A model generated the notes under the pieces. That model was not told the DNA's origin, did no database searches, and worked only from the letters and a program-made list of their open reading frames with translations. Below, in pieces: positions 45,091-52,811 of a DNA stretch of 64,000 nt (position 1 is the first letter of the stretch; each line of letters begins with the position of its first letter). Position numbers and translations under genes: made by a program. This stretch comes from an uncultured Cyclobacteriaceae bacterium (lineage in GTDB: Bacteria > Bacteroidota > Bacteroidia > Cytophagales > Cyclobacteriaceae): NCBI GenBank assembly GCA_943788235.1, contig CALSPM010000005.1, forward strand, positions 434,001 through 498,000, read 5' to 3'.

Positions 45091-45469
45091 GTAGTAGGTT
45101 TATTTTTTGAATGAAAGGGTCGTAGGCTTCAAAAAAACTAATAGGTATTTTTTGCTTTAACTTTTCCAACAATATACAGGTGTTTAAACTGATTATGGTG
45201 TGCTCTTGAGTATTTTGCAGGACTTGATTCAAGATTTTACTCAATCCATTGATACGATGCCCCGATTCAAAAGTTAAAATGATTAAGCAATCAGGATTTT
45301 CAGATATGAATTGGGAGGCCAACTCAAAAAATAAAGTATCAGAGAAGGCATCTAAATGAAAGTAGTCCAGGGTATTTGTTAATTTTGAGAGCGCTTGAAT
45401 GATGGGACTGTGATAACTTCCCATAGGAAGCTCATCGGTTGACTCATAAATCAATACTGATCTCATCAT
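45077..45469 (-). CDS. Hypothetical protein, 130 residues
   Basis: I do not recognise this family. The protein begins with a hydrophobic strand (RSVLIYESTDE), has a second strand and turn (DCLIILTFESGHR near 60) and a third (EHTIISLNTCILL near 90). This pattern resembles a small alpha/beta flavodoxin-like or Rossmann-like fold. No signal peptide, membrane helix or known catalytic motif is seen. It is convergent with the amidase gene and divergent from murF, with only 32 bases before the murF ATG. It could be a real orphan or a lineage-specific gene. Confidence 0.6.
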   Translation of the reverse strand: MMRSVLIYESTDELPMGSYHSPIIQALSKLTNTLDYFHLDAFSDTLFFELASQFISENPDCLIILTFESGHRINGLSKILNQVLQNTQEHTIISLNTCILLEKLKQKIPISFFEAYDPFIQKINLLLKEN

Positions 45470-45489
45470 AATAATTGTTTAATGCAATT

Positions 45490-45497
45490 TATATTTG
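45490..45497 (+). promoter_or_regulatory. Candidate -7 element of murF
   Basis: TATATTTG matches TAnnTTTG exactly and ends 4 bases before the murF ATG at 45502. No TTTG stands at the standard distance upstream, so the call is tentative. If used, the transcript would begin at the start codon. Confidence 0.35.
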
Positions 45498-45501
45498 ATC
45501 C

Positions 45502-46773
45502 ATGGAAAAATTCATAGAATATCTGTATTCCAAGTTTTTATTATGTAGCAGCGTATCTATTGACAGTCGCACCGTAGCTGAAGGAGCGCTGTTTTTTGGA
45601 CTTAATGGTCCAAATTTTAAAGGGAGTAAATATGCTGCGGCTGCCTTAGAGAAAGGAGCATCTTTTGCGGTTATAGATGATCCTGATGAGGCTAATGATC
45701 CAAAAATTATTTATTGTGAAGATCCATTAAAAGGCCTACAGGATCTTGCGAAGTTTCATCGTGCATTTTATAAAAAATCATTAATTGCTTTGACTGGTTC
45801 TAATGGAAAAACCACGACTAAGGAGTTAATGTTTCAAGTATTAAGTAAAAAATACATTACCCATGCTACCAAGGGAAATTTAAACAATCGCATTGGCGTA
45901 CCGTTGACCCTGTTGGGAATTACTCCACAGACCCAAATGGTAATCATCGAGATGGGAGCGAATCACGTGGGTGAAATCAATGAATTATGTCAGATGGCTC
46001 AACCGACCCATGGATTAATCACCAATATTGGATATGCCCACACAGCTACTTTTGGTGGATTTGAAGGAGTCGTCAGAGGGAAGAGTGAGTTGTTTGAATA
46101 CCTGCGAACTTCCCATGGATTGCCATTTATAAACATAGAAGATAAAGTACTGGCCAATATGACTAAAAGATTTAAAGAGAAGATTACGTATCCCAGTACT
46201 GATATGGTGTTCGTTGCTGCTCAGCCCATGGTATCTTACGAAAGGGCTGAAGTGACTCATCAGACTCATCTTCTCGGTGCATACAACTACATGAATTTAG
46301 CGGCAGCCTATGCCGTAGGTACTTACTTTGAAGTTGAAGAGGAATCAATAATTGATGCCGTAAATAACTACCAGTCGGATAATATGCGATCTCAATTGTT
46401 ATTAAAAGGAACGAATCAGATACTCCTTGATGCGTACAACGCAAATCCTGATTCCATGCGGGTAGCATTGAGAAGCTTAGAATCATTTGAGGGGGATAAA
46501 GTTGCGATTTTAGGAGATATGAATGAGTTAGAAGATAGTGCAGCGGCGCATTTTCAATTACTCCAAGAAGCAGATCAAATGGGATTGAGAATGATCATCA
46601 CGGTAGGACCCCAGATGGCCTTGATCAAGGGCCGTTTTCCAGAAGTTAAATGGTTCGGCACTGCAACAGAGGTTACTCATTTTGTCCGAGAGATGTCCTT
46701 TGAGCATACTACCGTTTTACTAAAGGCATCAAGATCGATCGAATTGGAGGGGGTTGTCTCATCTTTTAATTAA
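45502..46773 (+). CDS. murF: UDP-N-acetylmuramoyl-tripeptide--D-alanyl-D-alanine ligase MurF
   Basis: A 423-residue Mur ligase. The N-terminal domain has VSIDSRTVAEGALFFGL near 18, which contacts the UDP substrate. The central domain has the ATP loop ALTGSNGKTTTKEL near 96, NNRIGVPLTLL near 130 and VIEMGANHVGEI near 155. The C-terminal domain has LLDAYNANPDSM near 310 and AILGDMNELED near 335. It adds D-Ala-D-Ala to the peptidoglycan precursor in the cytoplasm. Its length is normal for MurF. Confidence 0.95.
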   Translation: MEKFIEYLYSKFLLCSSVSIDSRTVAEGALFFGLNGPNFKGSKYAAAALEKGASFAVIDDPDEANDPKIIYCEDPLKGLQDLAKFHRAFYKKSLIALTGSNGKTTTKELMFQVLSKKYITHATKGNLNNRIGVPLTLLGITPQTQMVIIEMGANHVGEINELCQMAQPTHGLITNIGYAHTATFGGFEGVVRGKSELFEYLRTSHGLPFINIEDKVLANMTKRFKEKITYPSTDMVFVAAQPMVSYERAEVTHQTHLLGAYNYMNLAAAYAVGTYFEVEEESIIDAVNNYQSDNMRSQLLLKGTNQILLDAYNANPDSMRVALRSLESFEGDKVAILGDMNELEDSAAAHFQLLQEADQMGLRMIITVGPQMALIKGRFPEVKWFGTATEVTHFVREMSFEHTTVLLKASRSIELEGVVSSFN

Positions 46774-46778
46774 ACAAT

Positions 46779-47429
46779 ATGGAACAAGTTTTTCAATTTT
46801 TAAAAAAACTAAAGGAGCACAACAATCGTGAATGGATGCAAGACCATAGAGATCTTTATCTGGAATGCAAGACGGGGGTTACTGAGCTGATCCTACAATT
46901 GATCAATGGAATTAGTCAGTTTGATTCGGGGATCGCAAGCTTACAGCCCAAAGATTGCCTATTTCGCATCAATCGAGATATTCGATTTAGTAACAATAAA
47001 GACCCTTATAAAACCAATTTTGGAGCTGCGATTACTGCAGGGGGAAGAAAAACAGGAAATCCTTCCTATTACCTACATATTGCTCCTGATAAATCATTTT
47101 TTGCGGGAGGGATGTACATGCCCAGTCCGGATAAGCTCAAAAAAATTAGGCAAGAGATTGATTACAATGCTTTGGCACTTAAGGCAATCACATCGGAAGT
47201 CTCTTTTTTTAAAACCTTTGGACCCATTACAGGCCAGGCTTTAAAGACCAGTCCAAAGGGCTACACTTCAGATCATCCAGAGATTGCATTATTGAGATTA
47301 AAATCCTTTTTGGTGAAAAAGGACCTAACCGACCATTCCTTTCATTCATCCCATCATTTGTCTCGATTGATTACTTTGGGTGAGATGATTCATCCCTTTA
47401 ACAAGTATTTAGAGATTGCTATCAGTTAG
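46779..47429 (+). CDS. DUF2461 family protein
   Basis: A 216-residue protein with the DUF2461/TIGR02453 features: FLKKLKEHNNREWMQDHRD near 7, FRINRDIRFSNNKDPYKTNF near 68 and YYLHIAPDKSFFAGGMYMPS near 99. The function of the family is not known. It starts 5 bases after murF and is probably cotranscribed with it. Confidence 0.88.
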   Translation: MEQVFQFLKKLKEHNNREWMQDHRDLYLECKTGVTELILQLINGISQFDSGIASLQPKDCLFRINRDIRFSNNKDPYKTNFGAAITAGGRKTGNPSYYLHIAPDKSFFAGGMYMPSPDKLKKIRQEIDYNALALKAITSEVSFFKTFGPITGQALKTSPKGYTSDHPEIALLRLKSFLVKKDLTDHSFHSSHHLSRLITLGEMIHPFNKYLEIAIS

Positions 47430-47450
47430 TGTAAAATAAATTCACATTTG

Positions 47451-47481
47451 TTTGCAATAAATGATAACTCAGTTAATTTTG
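47451..47481 (+). promoter_or_regulatory. Promoter of tRNA-Val
   Basis: TTTG at 47451-47454, exactly 19 bases of spacer, and TAATTTTG at 47474-47481 form a full match to the Bacteroidota consensus TTTG-N19-TAnnTTTG. It lies 13 bases before the tRNA 5' end. This is the best promoter match in the window. Confidence 0.75.
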
Positions 47482-47494
47482 TAGTCCATTTTTA

Positions 47495-47569
47495 GGGCGC
47501 TTAGCTCAGTTGGTTCAGAGCACCTCGTTTACACCGAGGGGGTCGGGGGTTCGAATCCCTCAGCGCCCA
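47495..47569 (+). tRNA. tRNA-Val (anticodon TAC)
   Basis: The cloverleaf folds fully. The acceptor GGGCGCT (47495-47501) pairs with AGCGCCC (47562-47568) and the D stem is GCTC/GAGC. The anticodon stem CCTCG/CGAGG carries loop TTTACAC with anticodon TAC at 47530-47532. The T stem GGGGG/CCCTC has loop TTCGAAT, and the discriminator base is A at 47569. The 3' CCA is not encoded. It stands alone, and decayed DNA lies directly on its 3' side. Confidence 0.97.
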
Positions 47570-47743
47570 CATCTTCTAATGAGTTTACCATTTTATCTTT
47601 CAATATTGATGATAGTATGTTGCCAATGTATTACATCTTTTCATCCATAACCTTTATATTATTATTTTAATGTTAATATAAAATTAAGAGCCAATTATCT
47701 GAATATAAACTACTTAAATAGTTATTTATCAATGTTTTAGATG

Positions 47744-47773
47744 AAAAAAAGGGATGGTTTTTATGTCATCCCT
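47744..47773 (-). terminator. Rho-independent terminator for the minus strand
   Basis: On the minus strand GGGATG (47772-47767), a 10-base loop and CATCCC (47756-47751) are followed by seven T (47750-47744). It lies 48 bases after the stop of the small minus-strand ORF at 47821 and would end transcription of the decayed minus-strand unit before it reaches the tRNA. Confidence 0.55.
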
Positions 47774-47820
47774 ATTGATTTTCTCACTTTTATTTATTTA
47801 GCAAAGGTTTAAGATAATCC

Positions 47821-47931
47821 CTACTTTTGAATTATGTCAATCAGTGATAGAAAGGTGTTGTAATCATTGTTAATTAGGTTTTCAACCTCTTTTGAAGACT
47901 TATAATCATTGAATTCCTTTTCTTCTTTCAT
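47821..47931 (-). CDS. Small hypothetical ORF, 36 residues, in a decayed region
   Basis: An ATG-initiated frame of 36 residues, starting MKEEKEFNDYKSSKEVENLI, highly charged and helix-prone. It lies downstream of the XRE-type regulator fragment on the same strand and just before a terminator. Another frame immediately upstream (MDNNALKTLKGK) could be its original N-terminus separated by a frameshift. It may be a remnant of a small partner gene of the regulator. No family is recognised. Confidence 0.3.
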   Translation of the reverse strand: MKEEKEFNDYKSSKEVENLINNDYNTFLSLIDIIQK

Positions 47932-48006
47932 CTTTTCCTTTAAGTGTTTTTAAGGCATTATTATCCATACATTTAAGTTTAACATATCTAACTTACAAAA
48001 CTATTT

Positions 48007-48177
48007 TTAAGTTATTTCATCCCAATTACTAACTAAGTATTTTACTGAATCTGAAACTTCAACTTTACATTTAATAGTTTTAGCAATTTTTAATGCCAGG
48101 ACGGTGGATGGAATGTAGATACCATTTTCAATAGTATAATTACTCTTTCTCGATACTTCTGCAAACACTGGTATTCC
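48007..48177 (-). pseudogene. Fragment of an XRE-family helix-turn-helix regulator
   Basis: On the minus strand an open stretch of about 56 codons reads FAEVSRKSNYTIENGIYIP and continues STVLALKIAKTIKCKVEVS. This is the second half of a Cro/C1-type HTH domain: recognition helix, the ENG-x-Y-x-P turn, then LALKIAK. The N-terminal half is missing. A stop lies just upstream in frame (48180-48178) and no start codon gives a full domain. The fragment stops abruptly next to the VCBS remnant on the other strand. Such regulators are common in mobile elements and toxin-antitoxin pairs. Confidence 0.6.
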
Positions 48178-48181
48178 TTAA

Positions 48182-48487
48182 CCTTTTCAAGCCCAGATGA
48201 GTCCTATCAATGATTTTTGGTTTGGCGATCTAAATAGGGATACTTATACGGATATTGTGATGGTTTCTAATGACAAAAATGGTTCTAGTCCTATTGGCTC
48301 ATATAATGCAAATACAGGAGGTATTTTGTTTGGATCTTCCGAGGTAGGTCTTTTTCAGAGTTTCGAGTTTTTCCAGAGTCAGTGTCACCTGAGCGATAAT
48401 AGAATTCTTCTCCTTGATGATGAGCAATGGGTTTTGATTCCCAACGCAGGCAACTTAACCATTGCTCTTTTGAAAATAGGGCAGTAA
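48182..48487 (+). pseudogene. Detached C-terminal end of a VCBS/UnbV lipoprotein
   Basis: The frame begins right after a stop at 48179-48181 and reads PFQAQMSPINDFWFGDLNRD, then TYTDIVMVSN. This aligns with the last propeller blade of the large UnbV proteins at 54522-61667, for example YQFQLFPIYDFLLEDFNTDG followed by YIDLLAAGN. A 96-residue protein from the internal ATG at 48197 is possible, but it would lack a signal peptide and nearly all blades. I therefore read this as the remnant of a fourth paralogue whose 5' part was lost. It ends normally at a TAA. Confidence 0.65.
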
Positions 48488-48520
48488 TTGATTTTTGGAA
48501 TGTTAGGTGGATGTAAGAAG

Positions 48521-49558
48521 TCAGTTGACTTTGGAACTTTCTCTTCGAATTACTTTGGTTTTAATAATCACCGTTTCCTCGCTGACTTTTGATGTGGCAC
48601 TGATTTTAGAAAAAAGTAGCTGAGCTGCCTTCATACCCATTTCAAAACCGGGTTGATCTACGGTAGAGATTGAGGGCTCATAGAGCATTGAAATGGCCCA
48701 ATTACTAAATCCAATTACTTTCAGTTCTTCAGGAACCCTTAAGTTTTGTTTTTTGGCCACTTTAATTAAACCGGTGGCGAGCATATCAGTAGTAGCAAAG
48801 ACACCATCTAATTGGGGATATTTTTTCAATAGTTTTTCTGAGCAAACCATGCCCAATTGTTCTCCCTCAATTATTTTTTCATTAAAAATAATCAAATCGG
48901 TATTCAAATTAGATTTAGATTCGTTTATTGCTTTTTGGTAGCCTTGTACACGCTGCAAATTAATTACATTTCGAGGGCCTGAGATACATGCAATTTGGGA
49001 AGCACCTGCTTCCAAGAGATGTTTGGTTGCCATATAGCCCGCATGGATGTCATCAATAATTACTTTTGAAACTTTTAGATTTGGAGGAGCGATATCAACA
49101 AAAACCAAAGGGATTTTTCTTTCAATTAATTCATTTACATAATCATCAGAAGTACCGTCACTTTGGTAGGACATAATGATACCATCAGTACCTCCATTTA
49201 GGAGATTTTTAATTTCATTAATTTCTTTATGTAAATCGTAATTAGTAGGGAGAATCAAGCAACGGTAACCATGCTTTTGGGCTTCTCTTTGAACACCTAG
49301 AAGTATCTTTCCAAAAAATTCGTGAACTACTATTTTTGGCAGTAGTATGCAAATAGTGTGGGTTTTTTTCTTTTGTAAGCTGCGTGCTGCATAGTTGGGT
49401 TGATAATTATGCTTTACAGCATATTCTTTAATTTTTTTTTTTGTAGATGATTTAACAACAGAACTATCCGATAACGCACGGGATACGGTAGAAGGATTAA
49501 TTTTTAAGGCCTTTGCAATGTCTGTTATCGTGATCTGGTTATATCTATTTTGTTCCAT
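48521..49558 (-). CDS. LacI family transcriptional regulator
   Basis: A 345-residue regulator. The DNA-binding domain (about 7-60) has ITITDIAKALKINPSTVSRA and the hinge helix NYQPNYAARSLQ. The sugar-binding periplasmic-type domain follows (TICILLPKIVVHEFFGKIL, then GIIMSYQSDG). The ATG at 49558 is preferred over one 27 bases upstream because the shorter protein begins just before the HTH. It is divergent from susC across about 310 bases that hold two matching operators, so it most likely represses susCD (and itself) until a sugar ligand binds. The ligand is unknown. Confidence 0.9.
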   Translation of the reverse strand: MEQNRYNQITITDIAKALKINPSTVSRALSDSSVVKSSTKKKIKEYAVKHNYQPNYAARSLQKKKTHTICILLPKIVVHEFFGKILLGVQREAQKHGYRCLILPTNYDLHKEINEIKNLLNGGTDGIIMSYQSDGTSDDYVNELIERKIPLVFVDIAPPNLKVSKVIIDDIHAGYMATKHLLEAGASQIACISGPRNVINLQRVQGYQKAINESKSNLNTDLIIFNEKIIEGEQLGMVCSEKLLKKYPQLDGVFATTDMLATGLIKVAKKQNLRVPEELKVIGFSNWAISMLYEPSISTVDQPGFEMGMKAAQLLFSKISATSKVSEETVIIKTKVIRRESSKVN

Positions 49559-49710
49559 GTTTAGTGATAGGATCAAATTGAACATCTCATCATATTCCCA
49601 ATTTGCAATTTAAACTATGAAAAATGTACTTTAAGGTTGAACAAGTTACATGAACAAGTTAATAAATCATTAAAAATTTAATATAAAATAATAGTAGTGC
49701 AAAGAAATAA

Positions 49711-49724
49711 TGCAAACGTTTGTA
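49711..49724. promoter_or_regulatory. LacI-type operator, left copy
   Basis: TGCAAACGTTTGTA is a near-perfect palindrome around a central CG, the classical form of LacI/GalR family operators. It lies about 150 bases before the regulator ATG and mirrors the right copy. Confidence 0.8.
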
Positions 49725-49742
49725 TAATAATTATATAAAAAA

Positions 49743-49756
49743 ACAAACGTTTGCAT
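49743..49756. promoter_or_regulatory. LacI-type operator, right copy
   Basis: ACAAACGTTTGCAT is the reverse complement of the left copy over 13 bases. The centres are 31 bases apart, about three helical turns, so two dimers would lie on the same face of the DNA. This favours cooperative binding. Confidence 0.8.
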
Positions 49757-49867
49757 AAAAATTAAATAAAAAATCTCTTTTATAAGGACTTAATATTATT
49801 TAAAATGCATCGTTGGAAGCTTAGATTAATCTACGAATTCCCAATTTTAACTTAAATAAATACAAAC

Positions 49868-52804
49868 ATGAAGAAGAAAATTTTGCTTTTAAGCACTTCC
49901 TTATTTCTGTGTATTGCGTCTGCTTGGGCTCAAAGAACAGTTTCAGGTAAAGTGACTTCGAGTGATGACGAGTCGGCAATTCCAGGGGTCAATGTGGTCC
50001 TTAAAGGAACGAGTTCCGGTACTATCACTGATTTTGACGGTAACTATCGAATAGAGGTACCTGAAGCAGGTGGAACATTAGTTTTCACTTTTATTGGTTT
50101 ACTTTCTCAAGAAACGGTTATCGGTTCCCGGTCAATAATAGACGCGAGTATGGAATCTGATTTGGCAGAACTAGACGAGATTGTCGTGACGGGTTATGGA
50201 ACCCAAGAAAAGAAAGAAGTGACTAGCGCCGTGACCAGTGTTAAGGCCAAAGACTTTAACAAAGGTATGGTGAACGATCCCGTTCAGCTTATTCAGGGTA
50301 AAGTAGGCGGATTGACGGTGGCAAGACCAGGGGGTGATCCCAATGGGAACTACACCTTAAGATTAAGAGGAGTTTCTACTTTTGGTGCCAATGCTTCCCC
50401 ACTTATTGTAATTGACGGAGTGATCGGTGGATCTTTGAATACAGTAGATCCCAATGATATAGCTTCTATGGATGTTTTGAAAGATGGTTCTGCTGCCGCG
50501 ATTTATGGATCGAGAGGATCTGCCGGGGTTATCATTATTACTACCAAAACGGGAGAATCCGGTAAAACTGCCATCAATTATAATGGATCTGTTGCATTCG
50601 AGAGCGTTGCTAACAGCATTGAATTCATGGATGCTGATGAGTACAAAGCCCTTCCTGGAGCTGTAGACTTAGGTGGAAGTACCGATTGGTTGGATGAAGT
50701 TACAGAAACTGGTGTTTCTCAAATTCACAATATATCTATGTCAGGAGGAGCCAAAAGTACAACCTACAGAGCTTCCATTAATGTAAGAGACGTGACCGGT
50801 GTTGGAATGAATTCTGGCTTTAATCAGCTTAATGCTAGATTAAATTTATCTCAAAAGGCGTTAAATGACCGTATGAAAATCAATGTGAATATTTCTGCCA
50901 CATCCAAAGACTCTGAATATGGATTTACAGAATCGTTCCGATACGCCATCGCAGCCAATCCAACTATGCCAGTATATGCTGATGCCTCTGGCGGAGGAAT
51001 CACTGGTGGTGCGGCGACAGGTGGATATGCTGAACGAGATATTTTTGATTTTTACAATCCAGTTTCTATTTCTGATCAAAACATCAATCAGGGTACAGAT
51101 TTGAGACTATTGGGAAGTGCAAAGGTTGACTATGATTTTAGTGATTTGGTAGATGGCCTTAGCGCTGCTGTTTTTTATTCTGAACAGCGAACTACTGATG
51201 AGCGAGCACAGTACTTCAAAAAATCTGCCTATTTCGTAAACGGACGAAACGGAGTAGCCAGTCGTAATTGGGCAGGTACGGAAAATAAACTTTTTGAATC
51301 TACCTTTAACTATAATAAAGCTTTTGGTGGAAATGATTTAACTGTTTTAGCAGGATATTCATACCAAGAATTTTTCAATGAAGGTTTTGGAATGGGAGGG
51401 TCTAACTTTCTGACAGATGCTTTTACATATAACAATATGGGTGCATCTCTTGATTTTCCAAACGGCCTTGGTAATGCTAATAGCTATGCTAATTCCAATA
51501 AGTTGATTGCATTTTTTGGTCGAGTGAACTTAAATATATCAGATAACTATTTTGTATCTGCTAGTGTTCGACAAGAAGGTTCGACAAGGTTTGGAGAAGA
51601 AAACAAATGGGGACTCTTCCCAGCGGTCAGTGCAGGAGCCAACTTGAATAATATTCTTAGTTTGAGTGGTGTAGACCAATTAAAGCTGAGAGCCAGTTTT
51701 GGAATTACAGGTGCACAGCCAGGTGAAAGTTATCTATCTAAAAGACGATATGGACCTAGTGGTAGCTTCTTTTATGGAGGTGCTTTTGTACCAAGTTACG
51801 GACCACAAAGTAATCCTAATCCTGATTTGAAATGGGAAGAAAAAGCAGAAATTGATGTGGGTCTTGATTTCTCCGTGATGAACGGTAAGCTCTCTGGTAG
51901 TTTTGACTGGTATCAGCGGACGACCTCAGATTTACTTTTTTTGATTGACGTACCTGTTCCTCCAAATTTATATAATCAAACTTGGAAAAACGTAGGTGAG
52001 ATGACCAATTCAGGAATAGAAATTACCTTGAATTATCAAGTGGTTGATAATGGCTCTTTTTCTTACAACACAGGTATCAACTTTGCAACCTTTAAAACCA
52101 TTATAGATAAGTTAGAGGTTTCTCCATTGTATCAAGGTGCTATGGGATCTCCAGGGCAAAGTGCCGTAAATTTGGCTCGCGTAGCCGTTGGTGAGGAGTT
52201 AGGTCAGCTTTGGTTGCCTGTTTATAACGGACCTGATGCGACTACTGGTGCACCTACGATGAAAGATTTAAACGGAGATGGCACCTTTTGTGATTGTAAT
52301 GATGATAAGCAGGTAGTAGGAAATGGATTACCTGATTTTACTGTAGGATGGAACAATAGTTTAACCTTTGGTAATTTTGATTTAAATGTATTCTTTCGAG
52401 GAGCTTTCGGACATGATGTACTCAACTCATTCAGAGGATTCTATGAAAATTATAGTCCTACTGTCATCAGTAACTGGAATGTAGTTAAAGGTTCTGATTT
52501 AGACCCAAATTTAACGGATGCTGCAGTTAATGATACACATGTTGAGTCTGCAGATTTCCTAAAATTGGATAATGCAACCTTGGGTTATACTTTGCCGGTT
52601 GGTAGTAACAATGCCGGATTTAGAAGTTTGAGAATCTTCGTAGCTGTTCAAAATGCATTTGTGCTGACGGGTTACACAGGAATTGATCCTGAGGTAAGAT
52701 ATATAGATATTGAAGGGGATAATGCTTTGGCTCCAGGTATTGAAAGAAGAAATACCTATTTCACAACAAGAACTGTTTCGGCAGGGATCAATATTGGTTT
52801 TTAA
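49868..52804 (+). CDS. susC: SusC/RagA-type TonB-dependent outer-membrane receptor
   Basis: A 978-residue receptor. Signal peptide about 1-21 (ILLLSTSLFLCIASAWA), carboxypeptidase-regulatory-like domain about 23-98 (RTVSGKVTSSDDESAIPGVN), and a TonB-box-like stretch LDEIVVTGYGTQ near 105. The plug carries the SusC signature MDVLKDGSAAAIYGSRGSAG near 200. The barrel follows and ends in an aromatic residue (INIGF). With SusD it imports an oligosaccharide or glycopeptide across the outer membrane using TonB energy. The LacI operators upstream indicate sugar-controlled expression. susD follows after 7 bases. Substrate unknown. Confidence 0.95.
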   Translation: MKKKILLLSTSLFLCIASAWAQRTVSGKVTSSDDESAIPGVNVVLKGTSSGTITDFDGNYRIEVPEAGGTLVFTFIGLLSQETVIGSRSIIDASMESDLAELDEIVVTGYGTQEKKEVTSAVTSVKAKDFNKGMVNDPVQLIQGKVGGLTVARPGGDPNGNYTLRLRGVSTFGANASPLIVIDGVIGGSLNTVDPNDIASMDVLKDGSAAAIYGSRGSAGVIIITTKTGESGKTAINYNGSVAFESVANSIEFMDADEYKALPGAVDLGGSTDWLDEVTETGVSQIHNISMSGGAKSTTYRASINVRDVTGVGMNSGFNQLNARLNLSQKALNDRMKINVNISATSKDSEYGFTESFRYAIAANPTMPVYADASGGGITGGAATGGYAERDIFDFYNPVSISDQNINQGTDLRLLGSAKVDYDFSDLVDGLSAAVFYSEQRTTDERAQYFKKSAYFVNGRNGVASRNWAGTENKLFESTFNYNKAFGGNDLTVLAGYSYQEFFNEGFGMGGSNFLTDAFTYNNMGASLDFPNGLGNANSYANSNKLIAFFGRVNLNISDNYFVSASVRQEGSTRFGEENKWGLFPAVSAGANLNNILSLSGVDQLKLRASFGITGAQPGESYLSKRRYGPSGSFFYGGAFVPSYGPQSNPNPDLKWEEKAEIDVGLDFSVMNGKLSGSFDWYQRTTSDLLFLIDVPVPPNLYNQTWKNVGEMTNSGIEITLNYQVVDNGSFSYNTGINFATFKTIIDKLEVSPLYQGAMGSPGQSAVNLARVAVGEELGQLWLPVYNGPDATTGAPTMKDLNGDGTFCDCNDDKQVVGNGLPDFTVGWNNSLTFGNFDLNVFFRGAFGHDVLNSFRGFYENYSPTVISNWNVVKGSDLDPNLTDAAVNDTHVESADFLKLDNATLGYTLPVGSNNAGFRSLRIFVAVQNAFVLTGYTGIDPEVRYIDIEGDNALAPGIERRNTYFTTRTVSAGINIGF

Positions 52805-52811
52805 TTGAAAC

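Larger units (their letters stand above)
49559..49867. other. Divergent regulatory region between the LacI gene and susC
   Basis: This 309-base AT-rich region contains no gene. Two LacI-type operators are at 49711-49724 and 49743-49756. No exact TAnnTTTG was found for either direction. The two operators each contain TTTG, 31 bases apart, close to but longer than the spacing of -33 and -7 boxes. Overlap of operator and promoter is therefore possible but not shown. About 110 bases of leader separate the second operator from the susC ATG. Confidence 0.5.

Noticed and set aside
47495-48487. Integrative element with attachment repeats at tRNA-Val
   Set aside because: I could not find a second copy of the tRNA 3' end or any integrase, so only a decayed scar is claimed.
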